Source: an uncultured Collinsella sp. (lineage in GTDB: Bacteria > Actinomycetota > Coriobacteriia > Coriobacteriales > Coriobacteriaceae). Taken from it: DNA of 24,243 nt. The DNA lies in the NCBI GenBank assembly GCA_900757705.1, contig CAAEOW010000054.1:1-24243 (forward strand). The letters run 5' to 3'. The number at the start of each line of letters is the position of its first letter. Positions within the stretch are counted from its first letter, which is position 1. The notes under the pieces were generated by a model. That model searched no databases, had not been told where the DNA came from, and worked only from the letters and a program-made list of their open reading frames with translations. Below are positions 1-6,790 of the stretch, in pieces. The position numbers were made by a program, and so were the translations under genes.

Positions 1-182
1 AGGTCGCGCAGCATGCAGATCAGACGCATGAGCGGGATCTGCGTGGGCGAATAGAAACGGTAGCCTTTTTCGTTAACCACGGCGGGCTTAAACAGGCCGA
101 TCTTGTCGTAATAGATGAGCGTTTGACGCGAAACATTGAACAAGCTCGCCATCTCGCTGATCGCATACATGCCCGTCTGCAT
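1..182 (-). CDS. MerR-family transcriptional regulator, N-terminus only (runs off the window)
   Basis: The first 60 codons of a MerR-type regulator are present; the rest lies beyond the left edge. The translation begins MQTGMYAISEMASLFNVS and continues with RQTLIYYDKIGLF and a GYRFYS segment, which is the classic MerR winged-helix layout of helix-turn-helix, LxYYxxxGL and the wing. The ATG at 182 is preceded by GGGAGGA at a good distance on the minus strand. The gene follows ubiX by about 80 nt in the same direction, with a hairpin between them, so it may be a local regulator of the decarboxylase locus. The effector-binding C-terminus is not visible, so its ligand cannot be guessed. Confidence 0.85.
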   Translation of the reverse strand, partial: MQTGMYAISEMASLFNVSRQTLIYYDKIGLFKPAVVNEKGYRFYSPTQIPLMRLICMLRD

Positions 183-202
183 AGGTCCTCCCGACACACC
201 AA

Positions 203-230
203 AGCCCGCCGCCCACAGGGGCAGCGGGCT
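203..230 (-). terminator. Hairpin between ubiX and the merR gene
   Basis: AGCCCGC-c-GCCC, a 4-nt loop, then GGGC-a-GCGGGCT gives an 11-pair stem with one internal mismatch. On the minus strand the right arm runs into CTTTGGTGTG, which is only weakly T-rich. It could terminate or attenuate the ubiD-ubiX transcript before the MerR gene. Confidence 0.45.
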
Positions 231-262
231 CAAACACTCCTCGTATCCTACCCTAAAGACGC

Positions 263-841
263 CTATGACCAGCGCTTATAGTTTTCACATGACACGCCGA
301 CGGCCTCGAGCGCCTTGGCGGCGATGTGATGCACCGCGTCGTCGAGCGTGGCGGGGCCGTTGTAAAACGTGAGCACGGGCGGCATGAGCATGACGCCCGG
401 CACGCGCGCCAGGCGCGCCATGTTGTCGACGTGAATGGCGCTGAAGGGCGTCTCGCGCACCATGAGCACCAGGCGGCGCTGCTCTTTCATCTGCACGTCG
501 GCCGCACGCAGCAACAGGTTTTCGCTGTAGCCGCTCGCGATGCCGGCGAGCGTCTTCATGGAGCAGGGCGCCACGATCATGCCGTCGACCGGATAGGTAC
601 CGCTTGCGATGGCGGCGCCGATGTTCTTGTTGTCGTAGACCACATCGGCGTGCGCGGCAAACTCGTCGAGCGTCATGCCGAGCTCCTGCTCGATGGTAAT
701 CTCTCCCCCGCGCGTGACGACAAGTGCCGACTCGGCACCGGCCTGGCGCAGGCATTTGAGGCACTCAAGACCCAGCGCGGCACCGCTGGCGCCAGACACG
801 CCAACGACAATGCGGCGGGGACGGACAGAAGACTCAGGCAT
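263..841 (-). CDS. ubiX: UbiX-like flavin prenyltransferase
   Basis: This 192-residue protein should transfer a dimethylallyl group from dimethylallyl monophosphate to reduced FMN, making prenylated FMN, the cofactor of UbiD decarboxylases. The N-terminal flavin-binding motif GVSGASGAALG lies at about residues 14-24. The conserved RETP segment (LMVRETPFS) and the late MPPVLTFYNGP segment are both present. Length matches the family (about 190 residues). The ATG at 841 has AAGGAG six bases upstream. It lies 37 nt downstream of the ubiD-type gene in the same orientation, so the two are very likely co-transcribed. In Lactobacillus plantarum the equivalent of this gene in the gallate pathway is lpdB. 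Confidence 0.95.
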   Translation of the reverse strand: MPESSVRPRRIVVGVSGASGAALGLECLKCLRQAGAESALVVTRGGEITIEQELGMTLDEFAAHADVVYDNKNIGAAIASGTYPVDGMIVAPCSMKTLAGIASGYSENLLLRAADVQMKEQRRLVLMVRETPFSAIHVDNMARLARVPGVMLMPPVLTFYNGPATLDDAVHHIAAKALEAVGVSCENYKRWS

Positions 842-878
842 GACAACTCCTTACTTAGTTACTTGGTGGGGCTACGTA

Positions 879-2366
879 CTAGAAAGCGAGCTCTGCTGCC
901 CACTTGTCCTTGTCGATCTCCATGAACTGCGAGCGGATGAAGTTCTTCTTAAGGTTGAACGGGACCGTGCAGTCGAAGATGGCCTTGCAGGCGATGCCGT
1001 GCTCGCGGATCGTGGGGTCGAACGCAGGGTCGTTGGACGGATCGAGTACGTGGCAGTGGCAGCCGGGGATGGTGATGAGGTCCACGTCGGCCTGGAAGCG
1101 CGTGGTCATGGCCCACATCACGTCGCTCATATCGAAGATGTCGACGTCCTCGTCAACAAGGATGACGTGCTTGAGCTCGGAGAATGCCGAGAAGGCGAGC
1201 ATGGCGGCGTTGCGCTGACGGCCCTCGTCATTTTTGCTCGACTTCTTGAACTGCATGATGGCAACGAACTTGCCGCCGCCGCAGGGGGCGGCGTGAACGT
1301 TGAGCAGGCGGCCCGGGATAGCGGTCTCGACCATCTTGTAGATGGAAGCCTCGGTGGGGATGCCCGCCATGGAAACGTGCTCGTGCGAAGGACCGATGCA
1401 GCTCTCCATGATGGGATTGACGCGCGTGGTGACGGCGGTGATCTTGATCACCGGGCAGACCTTGGCGCCGCCGGTGTAGCCGGGGAACTCGGGCATGGCG
1501 TAGCCGTGGCCGTTGACATCCTCGTTGATGGTCTCGTCGTGCATGAGATAGCCCTCGAGCACGTACTCGGCATTGGCAATGCACTTCTGCGGAACGGTGA
1601 CGCAGTCGGCAAGCTCGACGGCGTGGCCGCGCAGGGCGCCGGCGATCTGCAGCTCGTTGAAGCCGAGCGGCGTGGTGGGAGCCTCAAAACCGCAGCACAT
1701 GTACACGGCGGGGTCCAAACCGATGGAGATGGAGATGGGCATGTCTTCGCCGCGCTGGCAGTACTCGTCAAAGAACGCGCCCAGGTGACGGCTGCCGGGG
1801 GTAATCCACATGGCAAGCTTGTCCTTGTCGACGCAGGAGAAGCGGTGGATGGTCACGTCGGACTGGGAGCCGTCGGGGCTCGTGCCGTAGGCGAGGCCCA
1901 TGGTGATGTAGGGGCCGCCGTCGACGGGGGTGTTGGTGGGAGCGGGAACGATCTTGCGCAGGTCAAAGCCCTCGTCGGTCGCCTTGTACACGACCTCCTG
2001 GCAGTCGACATGCTTGCCCTCGGCGATCTGCTCGGGCGCGATCAGGTTCTCGAAGCGCTTACCGATCTCGAGGCCCAGGTGCTCCTCGTCCAGGTCGAGC
2101 AGGGCGGCAACGCGCTTGCGGCTGGCAAGCATGCCGATGCAGACCTTGGCATCGTCAAAGCCCTTGACGTTGTTGAAGACCATCGCCGGACCCTCTTTGG
2201 TCGGACGCATAACGGTGCCGCCGGCACCGACGTGGCGATAGACGCCCGAGACCTCGGCATCGGGATCGACCTGGGTGTCGGTCTCGAGCAGCTGGCCCGG
2301 CATCTCGCGCAAAAAGTCGAGCGCGGAGCGCAGGTCGTGGATCTGGGAAGCATCGGTAGTGGACAT
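879..2366 (-). CDS. lpdC: UbiD-family aromatic acid decarboxylase, gallate decarboxylase (LpdC)-like
   Basis: A 495-residue prenyl-FMN-dependent decarboxylase. From memory of the family, the closest match is the catalytic subunit of gallate/protocatechuate decarboxylases (LpdC, AroY) rather than ubiquinone UbiD. Segments GVYRHVGAGGTV (41-52), EGPAMVFNNVKGF (58-70), ATDEGFDLRK (129-138), APTNTP, GPYITMG (151-157) and HVSMAGIPTEAS all run parallel to LpdC. The acidic EYVLEG segment (267-272) falls in the catalytic region. I chose the ATG at 2366, preceded by AAAGGAG, instead of the longer upstream reading because of this ribosome site and the match to family length. UbiX lies directly downstream and a DASS permease directly upstream. 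The substrate is inferred from resemblance; protocatechuate or another hydroxybenzoate remains possible. Confidence 0.9.
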   Translation of the reverse strand: MSTTDASQIHDLRSALDFLREMPGQLLETDTQVDPDAEVSGVYRHVGAGGTVMRPTKEGPAMVFNNVKGFDDAKVCIGMLASRKRVAALLDLDEEHLGLEIGKRFENLIAPEQIAEGKHVDCQEVVYKATDEGFDLRKIVPAPTNTPVDGGPYITMGLAYGTSPDGSQSDVTIHRFSCVDKDKLAMWITPGSRHLGAFFDEYCQRGEDMPISISIGLDPAVYMCCGFEAPTTPLGFNELQIAGALRGHAVELADCVTVPQKCIANAEYVLEGYLMHDETINEDVNGHGYAMPEFPGYTGGAKVCPVIKITAVTTRVNPIMESCIGPSHEHVSMAGIPTEASIYKMVETAIPGRLLNVHAAPCGGGKFVAIMQFKKSSKNDEGRQRNAAMLAFSAFSELKHVILVDEDVDIFDMSDVMWAMTTRFQADVDLITIPGCHCHVLDPSNDPAFDPTIREHGIACKAIFDCTVPFNLKKNFIRSQFMEIDKDKWAAELAF

Positions 2367-2389
2367 AGCGTGCTCCTTTCGGAAGAGTG

Positions 2390-2413
2390 CCCGGCGGCGG
2401 GAGTGCCGCCGGG
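2390..2413 (-). terminator. Intercistronic GC-rich stem-loop between permease and decarboxylase
   Basis: CCCGGCGGC (2390-2398) and GCCGCCGGG (2405-2413) form a perfect 9-bp stem with a 6-nt loop, lying between the permease stop and the decarboxylase ribosome site. It has no T tract, so a role in mRNA processing or stability is more likely than full termination. Confidence 0.4.
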
Positions 2414-2508
2414 CTGGGGAACGTAGTGGGGCCACGGCGCTCATGGATGGGGCGCTCGGGCACTCGCAGTTCAAGCACTCGGCTAATTACAGCCAAGCAC
2501 TCGACCGC

Positions 2509-3966
2509 TTACATCAGGCCAAAGAGGTGGAACCAGGCGGCCTCGACCAGCACGACGATAAAGACGACCGCAGTGAGGGGAATGCCCATGCGCATGGCCT
2601 CTTTGGAGGTGTAGCCGCCGGCGTCCTTGCCCTCGCCGATAAGGATCGGCAGGTTATGGAACGGCAGGATGTAGTGGATGTTGATGGACGTGAAGACGAT
2701 GAGCGCCACGGCGAGCGGGCTCACGCTGGAGCCGGCCGCGAAGCTGATGAACGCCGGCACGCACACGCCGAGCACGGCCATGACCGAACCCATGAACATG
2801 TGGATGATCATGGAGAGCGCGGCGACAAGCAGGGCGAACAGGAAGATGTTCTCGGGCACGGAGCTGGGAAGCACAACGTCGGCGATCCAGGCGTTCATGC
2901 CGGTGGCACCGCCCACGGAGCCCACGGCCATGGCGGCCGTCAGGAACATGAGGGACTTGATGTCGACAGCGTTCCAGCTGGCGGGGGTAAGGACCTCGCC
3001 GATGATGGGCATGGCGAGCGCGACGCCAATGGCCAGGGTGACCCAGCCGATATAGTCGCCCGAGACGGTGAGCCACAGCGCGATGGCGATGACAAGCCAC
3101 ACGATGGTGCGGATCTCCTTGACGGAGAGCTTGCCGAGCGCAGCCTGCTTGGCCACGATCTGCTCGCGATCGTAGACGAGTTCCTTGCTGGGCTTAAAGA
3201 GGAAGAGGCCCAGGAACAGGGTGCACAGCAGCGCGACCAGCATAGGCACGCTCATGTACAAGAACCAGTCGACAAAGGACGGGCTCATGCCGCCGGCCTC
3301 GGCGCTGTACTGCGCAACGAGCGGGTTGAGTGTGGAGTCGCCCGTCAGGAAGAACATGGAGCCCGGGGCAGCAGCGGCAAACACGAGGAAGCCGAGCTTA
3401 CCCTTGTCGTCGTCACCGTAGCCGGCAGACTCGGCGATGACCGAGACGACGGCGAGGATGAGGAAGGCGCGGGGGAACGGATGCGGGATCAGCAGCGACA
3501 GCACAAAGGTGAGCGCGAAGATTGAGATGATGAGCGACTTGGCATCGCGCACGAACTTGAGCATAAACGCATAGGCGATGCGCTCGCCCAGGCCCGACTC
3601 CTTGACCGCGCTGGCGATGAGGTAGGCGCCGATGACGAGCCACATGGTGGCTTTGGTCCACGAGCTAAACGTGGAGGCGACCGTCGCCGAGATGCTCGCG
3701 GCGCCCGTGTCGTCCACGCACACCTTGAACAGAACGAGCAGCGCGCAATAGAGCAGGCCCACAAAGCCCGGCTGTGCCACGCCACACGCCCAGAACACCA
3801 CCGTGGCGAGCGTCAACGCCAGACAGGTCTGACCGCCGACCGTAAGCTCGACCGTCGAGCTCAGCTCCGCCAAAGGAAGAAACTTCACCAGCAAAAAGAC
3901 AACGATACCCAGCACAAAGCCAATTTCGTGCTTGGTGATCTTAAACGCCTTCTTTTCCGCTTCCAT
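2509..3966 (-). CDS. DASS/SLC13-family anion permease
   Basis: A 485-residue polytopic membrane protein with about 11-13 hydrophobic segments. It is of the divalent-anion:sodium symporter type. GDSTLNPL, TSINIH and the C-terminal LPFHNLPILIGEG...GGYTSKEAMRMGIPL pattern resemble the substrate and sodium-binding hairpins and the terminal region of that family. The start at 3966 (MEAEKKAFK) has AAAGGTGG upstream and leaves a short cytoplasmic N-terminus. It is the first gene of the permease-decarboxylase-ubiX run, so it most plausibly imports the aromatic carboxylate that the decarboxylase uses, possibly in exchange for product. Family members usually carry di- or tricarboxylates, so the aromatic substrate is an inference from context. 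Confidence 0.85.
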   Translation of the reverse strand: MEAEKKAFKITKHEIGFVLGIVVFLLVKFLPLAELSSTVELTVGGQTCLALTLATVVFWACGVAQPGFVGLLYCALLVLFKVCVDDTGAASISATVASTFSSWTKATMWLVIGAYLIASAVKESGLGERIAYAFMLKFVRDAKSLIISIFALTFVLSLLIPHPFPRAFLILAVVSVIAESAGYGDDDKGKLGFLVFAAAAPGSMFFLTGDSTLNPLVAQYSAEAGGMSPSFVDWFLYMSVPMLVALLCTLFLGLFLFKPSKELVYDREQIVAKQAALGKLSVKEIRTIVWLVIAIALWLTVSGDYIGWVTLAIGVALAMPIIGEVLTPASWNAVDIKSLMFLTAAMAVGSVGGATGMNAWIADVVLPSSVPENIFLFALLVAALSMIIHMFMGSVMAVLGVCVPAFISFAAGSSVSPLAVALIVFTSINIHYILPFHNLPILIGEGKDAGGYTSKEAMRMGIPLTAVVFIVVLVEAAWFHLFGLM

Positions 3967-4017
3967 CTCCCCACCTTTCTTGTTGGGGGCACTCCGGATT
4001 CGCGGCCACGTTGCCAC

Positions 4018-4050
4018 TTAAAAAGGGGCGCCCGTTATCGGACACCCCTT
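4018..4050 (-). terminator. Intrinsic terminator upstream of the permease gene
   Basis: Read on the minus strand, AAGGGGTGTCCG, loop ATAA, then CGGGCGCCCCTT form a 12-pair stem that includes two G-U pairs, followed by a run of T. It sits between the LpdD-IDI gene and the permease start. It may end the upstream transcript about 160 nt after its stop, or act as an attenuator in the permease leader. Confidence 0.75.
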
Positions 4051-4121
4051 ACGTTGCGCTGTGTTGTGGCAATACAGTCAAGCGGGATTTTTGGATGAGA
4101 AGCGATCCTCTGGACAAAAAG

Positions 4122-4178
4122 CGTCACAACATTCGACGCTTTTCCTCGTTTTCGAGATTTTCATCAAATGTTGTGACG
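4122..4178. repeat. Perfect 12-bp inverted repeat with a nested hairpin upstream of the permease
   Basis: CGTCACAACATT (4122-4133) and AATGTTGTGACG (4167-4178) are exact inverse complements separated by 33 nt. Inside lies CTCG-tttt-CGAG (4145-4156). A partial third TGTTGTG half-site occurs at 4062-4068. It could be a dimeric regulator site that loops DNA, or an RNA leader stem that works with the terminator just downstream on the minus strand. Confidence 0.6.
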
Positions 4179-4208
4179 GTTTGGATGTGGCAAAGGGACT
4201 GTCTTTTT

Positions 4209-5156
4209 TCACATAGCGAGGGCTGCGCGGATGGAGGGGACCTCCAGAGCCTCGCGGAGCCAGGGGGCCAGCTGCTCGGGGTGACCCTGCAGGTAGCCTT
4301 TAAGCTCGGACGGGGCCACGCGGCGCACTTCCGAGATCTCCTCTTGGTTGATATGCAGCTCGCCCGGCTCAACATGGGCAAGGTAGACCTCGCACCATTC
4401 GCACTCGCAGCGGCCGTCGCCGTGGTCCTCGCGGTACACCACGTGTCCGAGGTGCTTGAGCTGATCGGGCTCGCGCGTGATGCCAAGCTCTTCGTTGATG
4501 CGACGTGCCGTGGCGGCCGCGACGTCTTCCCCGGGGAGCGGATGGCCGGCACAGCTATCGGCCAGCACCCCGCCCCACAGGCGTTTGAGCGGACTGCGAC
4601 GACAGAGCAGCAGGCGCGCGTCTTCGCCCTGGCCCTCGACCAGAAGCGTCAGAAATGCCTGATGCAGGATTCCCTCGCCGGTATGGGCCTCGATGCGGTC
4701 GACGGGGCCAAGCGCCTCGCCGGTCGCGGCATCGACCGCCACGACCTCGGCGCCTGCGCCGCCCTCATCCCAGCCGGCGCGCAGAATGCGGGCTGCGGCC
4801 TCCTCGAGCGCGGCGATGAGTTCCTTGGTGGTATCGAGCATGCGCCGCAAGTCGTCCGCGGTCGCGTTCTCCACATGAAAACCCGTGCTTGCAACTACCG
4901 GCACGCCAAAGCGCGTGGCCAGCGCCGCCGCAATATCGTGTGCCGGGATCTCGTCTCGATGGCACGGAACGGCCAGGATGCTCACCGTCGCCGTACGGCC
5001 GGGCTCGGGGCGAGGAATGGCCTGCGCCGTGGCGCCCAGGTGCGCAAACTCCGGCGAGCAGGCGTACACCGCCATGCCTCGCGGCGTCACCGTCAACTGG
5101 GCCTCGAGCGCAAACTTGCCCTCGCCCACTACAACCTTTGTCGTGTGCATACCCAT
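4209..5156 (-). CDS. LpdD-like domain fused to an IDI-type (Nudix) isopentenyl-diphosphate isomerase-like domain
   Basis: A 315-residue two-domain protein. Residues 1 to about 128 resemble the small gallate-decarboxylase component LpdD (proposed prenyl-flavin chaperone): VSILAVPCHRDEI, then ASTGFHVENATADDLRRM. Residues about 136-306 resemble type-1 isopentenyl diphosphate isomerase: AHTGEGILHQAF, CRRSPLKRLWGGVLADS, the Nudix box from G204 (RRINEELGI), ECEWC and a late APW. Aligned by eye with E. coli IDI, metal ligands H25, H32, H69, E114 and E116 correspond to H158, H165, H205, E251 and E253. Catalytic Cys67 corresponds to Ala203, with a Cys one position earlier (C202). The ATG at 5156 has AGGAG upstream; an in-frame ATG two codons later (5150) is an alternative. 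The gene lies upstream of and parallel to the permease-ubiD-ubiX genes, which supports a role in prenyl-FMN supply. The exact reaction is inferred. Confidence 0.8.
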   Translation of the reverse strand: MGMHTTKVVVGEGKFALEAQLTVTPRGMAVYACSPEFAHLGATAQAIPRPEPGRTATVSILAVPCHRDEIPAHDIAAALATRFGVPVVASTGFHVENATADDLRRMLDTTKELIAALEEAAARILRAGWDEGGAGAEVVAVDAATGEALGPVDRIEAHTGEGILHQAFLTLLVEGQGEDARLLLCRRSPLKRLWGGVLADSCAGHPLPGEDVAAATARRINEELGITREPDQLKHLGHVVYREDHGDGRCECEWCEVYLAHVEPGELHINQEEISEVRRVAPSELKGYLQGHPEQLAPWLREALEVPSIRAALAM

Positions 5157-5196
5157 GGGATCTCCTGTCGCCCGCAATGTACCTGAGACCATCTTC

Positions 5197-5219
5197 GCCT
5201 GTATTGCGACTATACAGGC
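5197..5219. promoter_or_regulatory. 23-bp operator-like palindrome
   Basis: GCCTGTAT (5197-5204) and ATACAGGC (5212-5219) are perfect 8-bp arms around a 7-nt centre. The site covers the predicted -10 box and start region of the LpdD-IDI gene, a repressor-like placement. A typical MerR site would instead sit between -35 and -10. Confidence 0.5.
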
Positions 5220-5237
5220 AAGCGCAGCCTGCGACAA
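5209..5237 (-). promoter_or_regulatory. Candidate promoter for the LpdD-IDI gene
   Basis: On the minus strand, TTGTCG (5237-5232) and TATAGT (5214-5209) are separated by exactly 17 bp, matching the -35 and -10 consensus at four and five positions. The start codon lies about 50 nt downstream. Confidence 0.5.
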
Positions 5238-5274
5238 AGGAGGCAGGCACCTGACACATTCTGTTAGAGTTGCA

Positions 5275-5287
5275 GGGATTGAATCCC
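5275..5287. promoter_or_regulatory. Short palindrome upstream of the MFS gene
   Basis: GGGATT-G-AATCCC is a perfect 6-bp dyad about 30 nt before the predicted start of the MFS gene. It could be an operator for that gene, but dyads this short can arise by chance. Confidence 0.3.
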
Positions 5288-5317
5288 GCTTATTCATGCG
5301 ACATTGGAGTTACAACC

Positions 5318-6547
5318 TTGACCGCCGCAACCACGCCTAAAAGTAAGTCAACCGCCGCCGCGCTCTTCCCCGCGCGCACCAAGCTCTGCCTGGCGTTGCT
5401 CGTGCTGTTGGGATTCTCGCTCGGCTGCTCCGAGTTCGTGGTCATCGGCATCGAAAGCGACCTGGCGACGGAGCTCGGCATCTCGCTTGCCACAGCGGGC
5501 CAGCTCATCAGCGTGTTCGCACTCGTCTACGCCATCGCTACGCCGGTGCTTGCGCTCAGCACGGGACGCTTCCGCCGCTACCGGCTGCTCGTGTGCTACA
5601 GCATCGTCTTTGTGCTCGGCAACCTGGTCATGGCGTTGGCGCCCAACTTCCAGGTACTGTTTATCTCGCGCATTGTCCTGGGCTCTGTCTCGGGCGCACT
5701 GCTCGCCGTGGGCGTGACGTACATCCCCGAGCTGCTGTCCCCGCAGCAAACTTCGCTTGCCATCTCGGTGGTGTACGGTGCGTTTTCCGTGGCGATGGTC
5801 TTTGTCACTTCGATCGGCAAGTTTGTGGCCGACACGCTCGATTGGCACATGGCCATGTACGGCACGCTGACCTTTGCCGTTCTAATCTGCGGAGCGCTCG
5901 TGGCGTTTATGCCGCGCGCTGGGCAGACCGATGAGCCCTCCACCTTCCGCGAGCAGGCGGGTCTGCTACGCGAGCCGAGCATCATCACCGGCATGCTCAT
6001 CTTTTTGTTTGGCGTGGGCTCGGTCTACGTATTCTACGGCTACGTGACGCCTTATCTTGAGCAGGTGCTGGGCATGGGCACGGTCGAAGCCAGTACCACG
6101 CTTATGGCCTACGGCGTGTTCTGCCTGATCTCGAACATCCTGGGCGGATGGATCGACGCGCGTTTTGGCATGAAGGCACTGCTTGTGACGTTTGTGCTGC
6201 AGGCCGCGGCGTTACTCGGGCTGTTTGCCGTGGGCGGCACCATGCCGCTCGCGCTGGTCTTTGTCTTTAGCTTGGCGCTGCTCATGTACCTGTTCTCGGT
6301 GTCATGCATCACGCACTTTATGGACGTGGCTCGCAGCCGCCATCCCAAGTCGATGGTACTCGCAAGTTCGGTTGAGCCCATGGCGTTTAACGTCGGCATC
6401 TCGTTTGGTACCGCAGTGGGCGGAGCCGTGGTAAGCAGCATTGGCATTGCGTACGTGGGTGCCGTGGGCGCCGCGTTCTCGCTTGTCGCCTGGGCGCTTA
6501 CGCTGGTGACGATTAAGTTGGCTCGCTGGGAGCGTCGCCGCGGGTAG
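5318..6547 (+). CDS. MFS transporter, DHA1 (AraJ/YdhP-like) drug or metabolite exporter
   Basis: A 409-residue, 12-helix major facilitator protein. The first helix contains GCSEFVVIGI, corresponding to the T/NEFVxxGLLP signature of DHA1 exporters such as AraJ and YdhP. A charged cytoplasmic loop (STGRFRRYRLL) follows helix 2 as expected for the family. The start is uncertain. I prefer the TTG at 5318, with GGAG eight bases upstream, over the TTG at 5270, because the longer form adds a non-hydrophobic extension without a ribosome site. It is divergent from the LpdD-IDI gene across 161 bp that carry at least one palindrome. It might export an aromatic product or inhibitor, but that is only positional; the substrate is unknown. 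Confidence 0.85.
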   Translation: MTAATTPKSKSTAAALFPARTKLCLALLVLLGFSLGCSEFVVIGIESDLATELGISLATAGQLISVFALVYAIATPVLALSTGRFRRYRLLVCYSIVFVLGNLVMALAPNFQVLFISRIVLGSVSGALLAVGVTYIPELLSPQQTSLAISVVYGAFSVAMVFVTSIGKFVADTLDWHMAMYGTLTFAVLICGALVAFMPRAGQTDEPSTFREQAGLLREPSIITGMLIFLFGVGSVYVFYGYVTPYLEQVLGMGTVEASTTLMAYGVFCLISNILGGWIDARFGMKALLVTFVLQAAALLGLFAVGGTMPLALVFVFSLALLMYLFSVSCITHFMDVARSRHPKSMVLASSVEPMAFNVGISFGTAVGGAVVSSIGIAYVGAVGAAFSLVAWALTLVTIKLARWERRRG

Positions 6548-6699
6548 CGCAATTGCAGCCAAAAACCGCAGCACCGCCCACCATCTTTTGACCGCCTGGC
6601 GTTCGCTCCTGCAGCCATGCAACACGTCGTCTGCCGACCAAGCCAGCATCTTTCCCGGCGCTATTTAACCACGCAAAACGCATCCTGTTAAGATTATCG

Positions 6700-6733
6700 C
6701 TATCGTTTTTCGCAATCTGAAAATCGATAGAAT
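6700..6733 (+). promoter_or_regulatory. Candidate promoter and RpiR-type operator for the first GH4-PTS operon
   Basis: CTATCG (6700-6705) and CGATAG (6725-6730) form an inverted repeat flanking T-rich and A-rich tracts. The right arm overlaps a -10-like TAGAAT (6728-6733). No good -35 is visible, as expected for an activated or regulated promoter. The start codon is about 58 nt downstream. The rest of 6548-6699 shows no convincing gene or site. Confidence 0.4.
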
Positions 6734-6790
6734 CGCAGGTAAAGCTTTCGTAGTCTGAAGTGGTCAATCCACACGAAAGGGGTTTACCAC

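Noticed and set aside
675..2426. A 583-residue plus-strand open frame opposite the UbiD-type gene
   Set aside because: It lies antisense to a clearly conserved decarboxylase, is rich in Val/Gly/Asp/His as expected from complementing GC-rich codons, and resembles no family I know.
2275..3525. A 416-residue plus-strand frame opposite the DASS permease
   Set aside because: Charged, His/Asp/Glu/Gly-rich translation typical of the antisense of membrane-protein codons; no domain, and the opposite strand encodes a recognisable permease.
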